Assembly (NCBI RefSeq): GCF_900005615.1
Contig: NZ_LN832560.1
Span: 121,257 to 185,256, forward strand
Source: Paracoccus aminovorans
Lineage (GTDB): Bacteria; Pseudomonadota; Alphaproteobacteria; Rhodobacterales; Rhodobacteraceae
Length of the DNA stretch: 64,000 nucleotides
Reading direction: 5' to 3'
Below, in pieces: positions 9,381 through 17,328 of the stretch (positions are counted from its first letter, which is position 1; each line of letters starts with the position of its first letter). Both the position numbers and the translations under genes were made by a program. Below the pieces are notes generated by a model, which was not told where the DNA came from, did not search any database, and saw only the letters and a list, made by a program, of their open reading frames with translations.

Positions 9381-10268
9381 ATGTGCGGCATCGTTGGCCT
9401 GTTCCTGAAGAACGAGGAACTGCACCCCAAACTTGGGGACCTGTTGACAGACATGCTGATCACCATGACCGACCGCGGCCCCGACAGCGCCGGGATCGCG
9501 ATCTATGGTGACGACAGCAACAAACTGAAGATGACCATCCAGTCGGACACGCCCGAGGAAACCTTCCACGGGCTCGACAGCGCGCTGTCGCTGGCGCTGG
9601 ACGGTCCCGTCAGCATCCGCGTGATCGACACCCACGCCGTGCTGACCCTGCCCGAGGGCAGCGAGGCCCAGGCCCGCGCCTTCATGGCCGAAAAGGGCAT
9701 CCGCGTCATGGGCGCCGGTCATTCGATGGAGATCTTCAAGGAAGTCGGCCTGCCCAAGGACGTGGCCGCCCGCTTCCACGTGCGCGACATGGCCGGCAGC
9801 CACGGCATCGGCCACACCCGCATGGCCACCGAAAGCGCCGTGACCACGCTGGGCGCGCACCCGTTTTCGACCGGGGACGACCAGTGCCTGGTGCATAACG
9901 GCTCGCTCTCGAACCACAACCAGATGCGCCGCATCCTGACCGAGAAGGGCTTCAAGCCGCAGACCCAGAACGACACCGAGGTCGCCGCCTGCTACATCTC
10001 GTCGCGGCTGGCCGAGGGCGCCAACCTGGGCCAGGCGCTGGAAGGCACGCTGGACGACCTGGACGGGTTCTTCACCTTCGTCGTCGGCACCAAGAACGGC
10101 TTCGGCGTCGTGCGCGACCCGATCGCCTGCAAGCCCGCCGTCATGGCGGAAACCGACGACTATGTGGCCTTCGGCAGCGAATACCGCGCCCTGGCCAACC
10201 TTCCCGGCATCGAAAACGCCCGCGTCTGGGAGCCCGAGCCTGCCACCGTCTATTTCTGGGAACGCTGA
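9381..10268 (+). CDS. mgsA: N-methylglutamate synthase subunit A (GlxB-like class II glutamine amidotransferase)
   Basis: 295 residues. The protein begins MCGIVGLF, so Cys2 becomes the N-terminal nucleophile of a class II glutamine amidotransferase after Met removal; this fixes the start at 9381 rather than the in-frame ATG at 9357, and GGAG lies just upstream. The active-site HNGSLSNH motif is near residue 173. The subunit is the glutaminase-like part of the three-part glutamate-synthase-related enzyme (mgsABC, also called glxBCD) that makes N-methylglutamate from methylamine or gamma-glutamylmethylamide. It is followed by mgsB one base after the stop. The neighbouring gmaS supports this role over ordinary glutamate synthesis. 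Confidence 0.85.
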   Translation: MCGIVGLFLKNEELHPKLGDLLTDMLITMTDRGPDSAGIAIYGDDSNKLKMTIQSDTPEETFHGLDSALSLALDGPVSIRVIDTHAVLTLPEGSEAQARAFMAEKGIRVMGAGHSMEIFKEVGLPKDVAARFHVRDMAGSHGIGHTRMATESAVTTLGAHPFSTGDDQCLVHNGSLSNHNQMRRILTEKGFKPQTQNDTEVAACYISSRLAEGANLGQALEGTLDDLDGFFTFVVGTKNGFGVVRDPIACKPAVMAETDDYVAFGSEYRALANLPGIENARVWEPEPATVYFWER

Positions 10269-10269
10269 C

Positions 10270-10953
10270 ATGCAGACTATCGACCTTTCCACCACCCCGC
10301 TCCGCGAGCTGAACCAGGCCCTGCAAGCGCAGGCCGCCCAGACCAACCAGACCGAATGGGTGATCGAGAACCCGAAGGGCGCCCATGCCATCGCCGTCGG
10401 CCTGGACGCGCCGATCGAGGTGACCGTCAAGGGTTCGACCGGCTATTACTGCGCCGGCATGAACAAGCAGGCCACCGTGAAGGTCAAGGGCTCGGCCGGT
10501 CCGGGCGTGGCCGAGAACATGATGTCGGGCACCGTCATCATCGACGGCGATGCCAGCCAATATGCCGGCGCCACCGGCAATGGCGGCCTTCTGGTCATCA
10601 AGGGCAACGCCTCCAGCCGCTGCGGCATCTCGATGAAGGGCATCAACATCGTCGTCTTCGGCAATGTCGGCCACATGTCGGCCTTCATGGCGCAGTCGGG
10701 CAACCTGGTGGTGCTGGGCGATGCCGGCGACGCGCTTGGCGACTCGCTTTACGAGGCGCGGATGTTCGTGCGCGGCTCGGTCAAGTCGCTGGGCGCGGAT
10801 TGCATCGAGAAAGAGATGCGCCCCGAGCATATCGAGATCCTGAAGGACCTGCTCGAGCGTTCCGGCGCCGATGCCAAGCCCGAGGAATTCAAGCGCTACG
10901 GTTCGGCCCGCAAGCTCTACAACTTCAACGTCGATCACGCTGGTGCCTATTGA
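10270..10953 (+). CDS. mgsB: N-methylglutamate synthase subunit B (GltB C-terminal-like, GlxC)
   Basis: 227 residues dominated by the repeated Gly-rich beta-helix of the GltB C-terminal (GXGXG) domain, for example GSAGPGVAENMMSGTVIIDG and GNVGHMSAFM. In full-length glutamate synthase this domain is structural, linking the amidotransferase and FMN domains. Here it is a separate subunit, as in the known N-methylglutamate synthases. It starts one base after the mgsA stop, and its own stop sits 11 bases before mgsC, so the three are co-translated. Confidence 0.85.
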   Translation: MQTIDLSTTPLRELNQALQAQAAQTNQTEWVIENPKGAHAIAVGLDAPIEVTVKGSTGYYCAGMNKQATVKVKGSAGPGVAENMMSGTVIIDGDASQYAGATGNGGLLVIKGNASSRCGISMKGINIVVFGNVGHMSAFMAQSGNLVVLGDAGDALGDSLYEARMFVRGSVKSLGADCIEKEMRPEHIEILKDLLERSGADAKPEEFKRYGSARKLYNFNVDHAGAY

Positions 10954-10964
10954 TGAGGGACATC

Positions 10965-12290
10965 ATGGACAAGACCCCCCAAACCCTGCCGCGCGAGAGC
11001 TATACCTATTCGCCCAGCATCAACTCGGAAATCCGCCGCGCCGCCGACACCGGCATCTATGACATCCGCGGCGGCGGCGCCAAGCGCAAGGTCCCCAGCT
11101 TCGACGACCTGCTGTTCCTGGGCGCCTCGATCAGCCGCTATCCGCTGGAAGGCTATCGCGAGCGCTGCGACACCTCGGTGACGCTCGGCACCCGCTTCGC
11201 CAAGAAGCCGATCGAGCTGAAGATCCCGGTCACCATCGCCGGCATGTCCTTCGGCGCGCTGTCGGGCCCGGCGAAAGAGGCCCTGGGCCGCGGCGCCACC
11301 ATGGCCGGCACCTCGACCACCACCGGCGACGGCGGCATGACCAACGAGGAACGCGGCCATTCCGAGAAGCTGGTCTATCAGTATCTGCCCTCGCGCTACG
11401 GCATGAACCCCGACGACCTGCGCCGCGCCGATGCGATTGAAATCGTGGTCGGCCAGGGTGCGAAACCGGGCGGCGGCGGCATGCTGCTGGGCCAGAAGAT
11501 CACCGAGCGCGTGGCCAAGATGCGCAACCTGCCCATCGGCATCGACCAGCGTTCCGCCTGCCGCCACCCCGACTGGACCGGCCCGGACGACCTGGAGATC
11601 AAGATCCTGGAGATCCGCGAGATCACCAACTGGGAAAAACCGATCTACATCAAGATCGGCGGCGCCCGCCCCTATTACGACACCGCGCTGGCGGTCAAGG
11701 CGGGCGCGGACGTGGTCGTGCTGGACGGCATGCAGGGCGGCACCGCCGCGACCCAGGACGTGTTCATCGAACATGTCGGCCAACCGACGCTGGCCTGCAT
11801 CCGTCCCGCGGTGAAGGCGCTGCAGGACCTGGGCATGCATCGCAAGGTGCAGCTGGTGGTCTCGGGCGGCATCCGCTCGGGCGCGGACGTGGCCAAGGCG
11901 CTGGCGCTTGGCGCCGATGCGGTCGCCATCGGCACCGCGGCGCTGATCGCCCTGGGCGAGAACGACCCGAAATGGGGCGACGCCTATGCCGAGCTCGGCA
12001 CCACCGCCGACGCCTATGACGACTGGCACGAGGGCAAGGACCCGGCCGGCATCACCACCCAGGACCCCGAGCTGATGAAGCGCCTGGACCCGGTGACGGC
12101 GGCGCGGAAACTGCGCAACTTCCTTGCGGTCCTGACGCTGGAATGCCAGACCATCGCCCGAGCCTGCGGCAAGAGCCACGTCCACAACCTGGAGCCCGAG
12201 GATCTGTGCGCCCTGACGCTGGAGGCGGCCGCCATGGCCGGCGTGCCTCTGGCGGGGACCAACTGGATCCCTGGTCAGAGCGGCTTCTGA
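10965..12290 (+). CDS. mgsC: N-methylglutamate synthase subunit C (FMN-binding glutamate synthase domain, GlxD)
   Basis: 441 residues matching the FMN/Fe-S synthase domain of GltB as a stand-alone subunit. Visible motifs: GMSFGALSGPAKEA near residue 90, GGGMLLGQKI, LDGMQGG near 250 and SGGIRSGADVAKALALGADA near 300, which form the TIM-barrel flavin site. Three Cys near residues 390-412 (ECQTIARACGKS and EDLCAL) could hold an iron-sulfur cluster. The ATG at 10965 has GAGGGA 5 bases upstream; a weaker ATG lies at 10953. It catalyses the synthase half reaction of MgsABC. A hairpin with a T run follows the stop. Confidence 0.85.
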   Translation: MDKTPQTLPRESYTYSPSINSEIRRAADTGIYDIRGGGAKRKVPSFDDLLFLGASISRYPLEGYRERCDTSVTLGTRFAKKPIELKIPVTIAGMSFGALSGPAKEALGRGATMAGTSTTTGDGGMTNEERGHSEKLVYQYLPSRYGMNPDDLRRADAIEIVVGQGAKPGGGGMLLGQKITERVAKMRNLPIGIDQRSACRHPDWTGPDDLEIKILEIREITNWEKPIYIKIGGARPYYDTALAVKAGADVVVLDGMQGGTAATQDVFIEHVGQPTLACIRPAVKALQDLGMHRKVQLVVSGGIRSGADVAKALALGADAVAIGTAALIALGENDPKWGDAYAELGTTADAYDDWHEGKDPAGITTQDPELMKRLDPVTAARKLRNFLAVLTLECQTIARACGKSHVHNLEPEDLCALTLEAAAMAGVPLAGTNWIPGQSGF

Positions 12291-12301
12291 CAAGACCAGA
12301 A

Positions 12302-12331
12302 GGGCGGGGCATGCACCCCGCCCCGGCTTTT
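12302..12331 (+). terminator. Hairpin with T run between mgsC and gmaS
   Basis: GGGCGGGG, loop CATGCA, CCCCGCCC, then CGGCTTTT. This looks like an intrinsic terminator, but gmaS starts only about 30 bases on, so it may act as a partial terminator that lowers gmaS expression relative to mgsABC, or as an mRNA-stabilising stem. Confidence 0.6.
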
Positions 12332-12357
12332 CCGTAATTCAACAGGGACCAATCCAA

Positions 12358-13662
12358 ATGACCGATCTTGCCGAATTCGCCCGGGAAAAAGGCGTCAAGT
12401 ATTTCATGGTGTCCTACACCGACCTGGTGGGGGCGCAGCGCGCCAAGCTGGTGCCGACCTACATGATCAACAATGTCGTTTCCGGCGGTGCCGGTTTCGC
12501 AGGTTTCGCGGGCGGTTTCGTGCTGACCCCCGCCCATCCGGACATGCTGGGCATGCCGGATGCGGACACCGTCATTCAGCTGCCCTGGAAGCCCGAGGTG
12601 GCCTGGGTCGCGGCCAACCCCGCGATGTATGACAGCCCGCTGCCGCAGGCGCCGCGCAACGTGCTGCGCAACGTGATCGCCGAGATGGAAAAGGAAGGCC
12701 TGCGGATCAAGACCGGGGTCGAGCCGGAATTCTTCTTCCTGACGCCCGAAGGCGACCGCATCGCCGACACCCGCGACACCGCCGCCAAGCCCTGCTACGA
12801 CCAGCAGGCGATCATGCGCCGCTATGACGTCATCTCGGAAGTCAGCGACTACATGATCGAACTGGGCTGGGAACCCTACCAGAGCGACCACGAGGACGCG
12901 AACGGCCAGTTCGAGATGAACTGGAAATACGACGACTCGCTGGCGACGGCCGACAAGCTGGCCTTCTTCAAGTTCATGATGAAGTCGGTGGCCGAAAAGC
13001 ACGGGCTGCGCGTGACCTTCATGCCGAAGCCGTTCCTGGAGCTGACCGGCTCGGGCATGCACGCCCATATCTCGGGCTGGAGCCTGGACGGCAAGACCAA
13101 TGCCTTCTACGACGGCAACGACGAGCTGGGCCTGTCCGAGGTCGGCCACCACTTCCTGGGCGGCATCATGAAGCACGCCTCGGCGCTGGCCGCGATCACC
13201 AACCCGACCATCAACAGCTACAAGCGCATCAACGCGCCGCGCAGCTCGTCGGGGGCGACCTGGGCGCCGAACTCGGTCACCTGGTCGGGCGACAACCGCA
13301 CCCACCTGGTCCGCGTGCCGGGCAAGGGCCGGATCGAACTGCGCCTGCCGGACGGAGCCTCGAACCCCTACCTGCTGCATGCCGTGATCATGGCCGCCGG
13401 CCTGGACGGCATCCGCCACAAATGCGATCCCGGCAAGCGGCTGGACATCGACATGTATGCCGACGGCCATATGGTGAAGGACGCGCCCAAGCTGCCGCTG
13501 AACCTGCTGGACGCCATCCGCGCCTTTGACCAGAATACCGAGTTGAAGGCGGCGCTTGGCGAGGAGTTCTCGGCATCCTTCATCGAAATGAAGATGAAAG
13601 AGTGGAACGCCTATGCCTCGCACCTGACCCAATGGGAGCGGGATCACACCCTGGACATCTGA
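12358..13662 (+). CDS. gmaS: Gamma-glutamylmethylamide synthetase (glutamine synthetase type III-like)
   Basis: 434 residues with glutamine synthetase catalytic motifs: KTGVEPEFFFL near residue 120, NGQFEMNW near 182, GSGMHAHISG near 224 (the ammonia/ATP-site His region) and RIELRLPDGASNPYL near 325. GmaS ligates methylamine to glutamate with ATP, giving gamma-glutamylmethylamide, the donor for N-methylglutamate synthase. The family is often labelled type III glutamine synthetase (GlnT); the adjacency to mgsABC favours GmaS. An AGGGA ribosome binding site precedes the ATG. Cytoplasmic. Confidence 0.88.
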   Translation: MTDLAEFAREKGVKYFMVSYTDLVGAQRAKLVPTYMINNVVSGGAGFAGFAGGFVLTPAHPDMLGMPDADTVIQLPWKPEVAWVAANPAMYDSPLPQAPRNVLRNVIAEMEKEGLRIKTGVEPEFFFLTPEGDRIADTRDTAAKPCYDQQAIMRRYDVISEVSDYMIELGWEPYQSDHEDANGQFEMNWKYDDSLATADKLAFFKFMMKSVAEKHGLRVTFMPKPFLELTGSGMHAHISGWSLDGKTNAFYDGNDELGLSEVGHHFLGGIMKHASALAAITNPTINSYKRINAPRSSSGATWAPNSVTWSGDNRTHLVRVPGKGRIELRLPDGASNPYLLHAVIMAAGLDGIRHKCDPGKRLDIDMYADGHMVKDAPKLPLNLLDAIRAFDQNTELKAALGEEFSASFIEMKMKEWNAYASHLTQWERDHTLDI

Positions 13663-13694
13663 ACCACGCGGTCCACTTTGCCACGGTGAGGCAG

Positions 13695-13712
13695 AATTGG
13701 CTCAATTGGTTC
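13695..13712. promoter_or_regulatory. Tandem 9-mer repeat in the gntR promoter
   Basis: AATTGGCTC immediately followed by AATTGGTTC. The second copy is identical to an arm of the inverted repeat before tmm (ATTGGTTC at 15868-15875). TTGGT/ACCAA half-sites are typical of FadR-type GntR regulators, so this may be the autoregulatory site of the downstream gene. Confidence 0.45.
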
Positions 13713-13778
13713 CCTTTTGGACTAGCAGACCCCGGATCGACACGCTACAACTGGCGTATTGAAACCGGAGTCTGCATT

Positions 13779-14495
13779 TTGTCATCGCTCCCCCAATCAT
13801 CGCAACCCTCCACGCCCAGCAAGACCGGGCTTGGTTCCACGGTGCAGATGGTGGTGGATGCGCTCAGTGCGCGGCTGGCGGCGGGGGAATACCCGCGGGG
13901 CAGCCGGCTTCCCTCCGAGCGCCAGCTTGCCGCCAGCCTGCAGGTCGCGCGCAATACCCTGCGCGAGGCGCTGGACATCCTGGAGCAGCGCGGGCTGATC
14001 ACCCGCCGCGCCGGCGCCGGCTCCTATGTCGCCGAACCCGAGCATTGGGACAATGCCGTTCCCGTCGCCGCCGCCACCGGGCCGCTGCACCTGCATGTGA
14101 TGCGCGGCATCATGGAACCCGAGATCGCGCGGCTGGCCGTTCTGCACATGTCCTCGGCCGGCATTGAGGCCCTGGCCCGCATTCTGGACGAAATGCGCGC
14201 CACCTCGGACCCGGCGCAGTTCACCCGCTGCGAAGAGGATTTCCAGCAGAAACTGGCCGAAGGAACCTGCAATCCGCTGCTGATCGCCTGCTACAACCTG
14301 GTGGTGAAGGCGCGCCGCCAGCGCCATCGCGCCGCCATGCTGCGGCGGCTGACCACGCCCGAGCGCATGGCCTACCAGCGCCAGGTCCATGCCGCGCTGC
14401 TGAACGCGCTGGTCGGCCGCGACATCGCCGAGGCGACCGAGCTGGTCCAGCAAATGCTGATCGAGGAACAGCGCCTGCTCATGCAGGAGAACTGA
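13779..14495 (+). CDS. GntR family (FCD-type) transcriptional regulator
   Basis: About 238 residues. The N-terminal winged helix contains RGSRLPSERQLAASLQVARN and the recognition helix continues to TLREALDILEQRG. The C-terminal part is an all-helical FCD ligand domain (about residues 95-225). The frame has no suitable ATG; I chose the TTG at 13779 with GGAG 9 bases upstream. Flanked by gmaS and the tmm promoter, it is probably the local repressor of methylamine genes with a methylated amine or intermediate as ligand; both points are inference. Its 3' end overlaps the convergent gene on the other strand by 17 bases. Confidence 0.82.
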   Translation: MSSLPQSSQPSTPSKTGLGSTVQMVVDALSARLAAGEYPRGSRLPSERQLAASLQVARNTLREALDILEQRGLITRRAGAGSYVAEPEHWDNAVPVAAATGPLHLHVMRGIMEPEIARLAVLHMSSAGIEALARILDEMRATSDPAQFTRCEEDFQQKLAEGTCNPLLIACYNLVVKARRQRHRAAMLRRLTTPERMAYQRQVHAALLNALVGRDIAEATELVQQMLIEEQRLLMQEN

Positions 14496-15768
14496 GGTCG
14501 CGGCCGCGCAATTCGGCCCGCTGCTGCCACAGCAGCCCCTGCGCCTCCATTTCGCGCAACAGCAGCGCCTCGTGCCGGTCCAGCCAATCCAGGACCGAGC
14601 CGAAGCCGGCGATCCGCGCGACGCCCTGCATGACCCGCACCACCGGCCAGCTGCCGATCAGGGCGTTGTCGATGCCGAACAGCGCCTCGCCATACCAGCG
14701 CGCGGGGCCGAAGACCTGCATCATCTGCCCGCCCCGCTTCATCGAATCCAGCACGGTCAGCGGCTCGGTGGTGCCGGCGATCTCGACCGCCTGCTGCCAC
14801 AGGTCCAGCGCCGCGGCATATTCCCAGCTGACCGCCGACCAATGGCCCGGGAAACGCTGCTGATAGGCGGCATGAAAGGCGGCGGGCTGGCGAAAGAAGA
14901 AGGCGGTGCCGGCCAGCGCCGGATCGTCGAAATCGGGGAAGTGGAAGATGAAATCCTCCATGAAATCCAGTGAGGTGCGCGCCACTAGCCGGCTGTAGTT
15001 GTCCCCGGTCGCCGACAGGATCGGACCGCGGAAACCGGCGTGGAAGGCGGCCTCGGTCAGGGCATGGACCATATGCGGTTCGGACGAGCCCCAGCACAGC
15101 ACCTGGGGATCGTCCTGCAGCATGGCGGCGACCATGGCCTCGGCGTCGCAGGCATCGCGCGGATAGCGCAGTTCGCGGAGGATCTGCATGTCTTCCGCCT
15201 TGAACGCGGCCCGATAGCTGGCAAGCCCGGGCTGACCCAGCATGTCCTCCTGGCCGCACATGGCCACGCGCTTCAGCTCGGGCCGGGTCGCGGCCAGCCA
15301 CTCCACCCCCGTCACCACATAGATCGGATGCACCTCGGCCGGGGCGATCAGGCTGGGCGTCTCGGGCGACAGGTCGAAGGGCAGCAGCGTCGTCGTCAGC
15401 ACGCGATGCGCCATCAGCCAGGGCAGCGCCGGCGCCAGCGAATCCCCGCCCAGGGTCAGGATCACCTGCGCGCCCGCCCGCTCGACCAGCTCCATCGCCG
15501 CCACCCGCGTCTCGACCGGGCTGATGGCGGCGTCGCGGGCCAGGATCTCGACCCGGCGCCGGCGCGGCCCGACGATCAGCCCGCCCTGTTCGTTCACCCA
15601 GTCCGCCCAGATCAGGCAGCCCTCCAGCCCCGGCTTGCCCCAGGGCGCCGACGGCCCGCTGAGAGGGGCGAGAAAGCCGATTCGCACCGGCGTGGCGGCG
15701 TGATGCAGATTTCGCGGCAGGCTGCCGGCCATCGCCAGCCGCTGTGCCAAAGATATGCTCATGTTCAT
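14479..15768 (-). CDS. Periplasmic-binding-protein-like (AmiC/UrtA type) protein, no signal peptide
   Basis: 429 residues with the type I periplasmic-binding fold of branched-chain amino acid/amide/urea binding proteins: IGFLAPLSGPSAPWG near residue 30, VILTLGGDSLAPALPWL, AMCGQEDMLGQPGLASY near 180 and DNYSRLVARTSLDF. The N-terminus (MNMSISLAQRLAMAGSL) has no hydrophobic core for secretion, and no permease or ATPase gene of an ABC transporter is nearby. It may therefore be a cytoplasmic ligand sensor in the style of AmiC rather than a transporter subunit, or its leader may be missing. It is divergent from tmm and shares a 159-base control region with it. Confidence 0.7.
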   Translation of the reverse strand: MNMSISLAQRLAMAGSLPRNLHHAATPVRIGFLAPLSGPSAPWGKPGLEGCLIWADWVNEQGGLIVGPRRRRVEILARDAAISPVETRVAAMELVERAGAQVILTLGGDSLAPALPWLMAHRVLTTTLLPFDLSPETPSLIAPAEVHPIYVVTGVEWLAATRPELKRVAMCGQEDMLGQPGLASYRAAFKAEDMQILRELRYPRDACDAEAMVAAMLQDDPQVLCWGSSEPHMVHALTEAAFHAGFRGPILSATGDNYSRLVARTSLDFMEDFIFHFPDFDDPALAGTAFFFRQPAAFHAAYQQRFPGHWSAVSWEYAAALDLWQQAVEIAGTTEPLTVLDSMKRGGQMMQVFGPARWYGEALFGIDNALIGSWPVVRVMQGVARIAGFGSVLDWLDRHEALLLREMEAQGLLWQQRAELRGRDLSSPA

Positions 15769-15840
15769 CCCCTATCTGCCCGGATCCTTGCCGACTTCGG
15801 CAAAATTTCAAAGAAGCGTTCTTCTTCACAATAAAAATTC

Positions 15841-15907
15841 TTGACCAACGAGGAACCAATCTCTCTAATTGGTTCATGCCAAATAAAACGGAACCATAAA
15901 TTGGTCC
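15841..15907 (+). promoter_or_regulatory. tmm promoter with GntR-type operator
   Basis: TTGACC at 15841 and TCTAAT at 15864, spaced 17 bases, form a good sigma-70-type promoter reading toward tmm. A perfect 8-bp inverted repeat GAACCAAT-N7-ATTGGTTC (15853-15875) covers the spacer and -10 element. A second, imperfect dyad GGAACCA-N4-TTGGTCC follows at 15890-15907. ACCAAT/ATTGGT half-sites are the FadR-GntR style, and one arm recurs in the gntR promoter, so repression by that regulator is likely. Confidence 0.6.
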
Positions 15908-15927
15908 GGACCGCAGGGAGCAAGACA

Positions 15928-17268
15928 ATGACAAAGCGAGTCGCCGTCATCGGCGCTGGCCCTTCCGGGCTTGCCCAGTTACGGGCCTTCCAATCCGCCG
16001 CCCGCAAGGGCGCCGAAATCCCCGAGATCGTCTGCTTCGAGAAACAGTCGAACTGGGGCGGGCTGTGGAACTACACTTGGCGCACCGGCACCGACGAGCA
16101 CGGCGAGCCGGTGCATGGCTCGATGTATCGCTATCTCTGGACCAACGGTCCCAAGGAGGGGCTCGAGTTCGCCGACTATTCCTTCGAGGAGCATTTCGGC
16201 AAGCAGATCGCATCCTATCCGCCGCGCGCCGTGATGTTCGACTATATCGAGGGCCGGGTGCTGAAGGCCGGGGTCCGCGACTGGATCCGCTTCAACTCGG
16301 TGATCCGCTGGATCGAGTTCGACGCCGACGCCAACGACTTCACCGTCACCGTGCACGACATGAAAAAGGATCATGTCTACAAGGAGCGGTTCGACCACGT
16401 CATCGTCGCCTCGGGGCATTTCTCGTCGCCGAACGTGCCGGAATATCCGGGCTTCGACCAGTTCTACGGCCGCATCACCCATGCCCACGACTTCCGCGAC
16501 GCCCGCGAGTTCGAGGGCCAGGACGTGCTCATCGTCGGCTCCAGCTATTCGGCCGAGGACATCGGCTCGCAATGCTGGAAATACGGCGCGAAATCGGTGA
16601 CTTCCTGCTATCGCTCGGCGCCGATGGGCTTCAAATGGCCCGACAACTGGGAAGAAAAGCCGGCCATGGTGCGGGTCGAGGGCAAGACCGTGTTCTTCAG
16701 CGACGGATCGAGCCGCACGATCGCCATCATCCTCTGCACCGGCTACAAGCACTATTTCCCGTTCCTGCCGGACGATCTGCGGCTGAAGACGGCGAACCGG
16801 CTGGCGACGGCGGACCTCTACAAGGGCGTGGTCTATGCCCACAACCCGCGCATGTTCTATGTCGGCATGCAGGACCAGTGGTTCACCTTCAACATGTTCG
16901 ACGCCCAGGCCTGGTATGTGCGCGACATCATCATGGGCCGCATCGAGGTGCCGCAGGACAAGCAGGTGCTGCTGGCTGACGTGGCCGAGCGCGAGGCCCG
17001 CGAGGAAGCCAGCGACGACGTGAAATACGCGATCAAGTATCAGGGCGACTATGTAAAGGAGCTGATCGCCGAGACCGACTATCCCAGCTTCGACGTCGAT
17101 GGCGCCTGCGCGGCCTTCTACGAATGGAAGCATCACAAGGCCGTCGACATCATGGCCTTCCGCAACCACTGCTATCGCTCGGTCATCACCGGCACCATGG
17201 CGCCGGTGCACCATACGCCCTGGAAAGACGCGCTGGACGACTCGATGGAAGTCTATCTCCAGAACTGA
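15928..17268 (+). CDS. tmm: Trimethylamine monooxygenase (flavin-containing monooxygenase)
   Basis: 446 residues of the class B flavin monooxygenase family: FAD Rossmann motif [10 protein letters not shown] at residues 7-16, NADPH motif VGSSYSAED near 205, a [10 protein letters not shown] motif near 47 and the FMO signature [13 protein letters not shown] near 272. Length and motifs match bacterial Tmm, which oxidises trimethylamine to TMAO with NADPH and O2. Neighbouring tdm, dmm and gmaS genes complete the pathway. The frame opens earlier, but ATG 15928 with GGGAG upstream fits the family N-terminus. A strong intrinsic terminator follows. Confidence 0.92.
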   Translation: MTKRVAVIGAGPSGLAQLRAFQSAARKGAEIPEIVCFEKQSNWGGLWNYTWRTGTDEHGEPVHGSMYRYLWTNGPKEGLEFADYSFEEHFGKQIASYPPRAVMFDYIEGRVLKAGVRDWIRFNSVIRWIEFDADANDFTVTVHDMKKDHVYKERFDHVIVASGHFSSPNVPEYPGFDQFYGRITHAHDFRDAREFEGQDVLIVGSSYSAEDIGSQCWKYGAKSVTSCYRSAPMGFKWPDNWEEKPAMVRVEGKTVFFSDGSSRTIAIILCTGYKHYFPFLPDDLRLKTANRLATADLYKGVVYAHNPRMFYVGMQDQWFTFNMFDAQAWYVRDIIMGRIEVPQDKQVLLADVAEREAREEASDDVKYAIKYQGDYVKELIAETDYPSFDVDGACAAFYEWKHHKAVDIMAFRNHCYRSVITGTMAPVHHTPWKDALDDSMEVYLQN

Positions 17269-17279
17269 CCCCCCCGACT

Positions 17280-17311
17280 GGGGCGGTGTTCGTCACCGCC
17301 CCGTCTTTTTT
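17280..17311 (+). terminator. Intrinsic terminator after tmm
   Basis: GGGGCGGTG, loop TTCGT, CACCGCCCC, followed by GTCTTTTTT. A 9-bp perfect stem and a T run. tdm begins 18 bases later, so tdm needs readthrough or a promoter close by. Confidence 0.8.
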
Positions 17312-17328
17312 CGGCAATGGAGGCTCGC

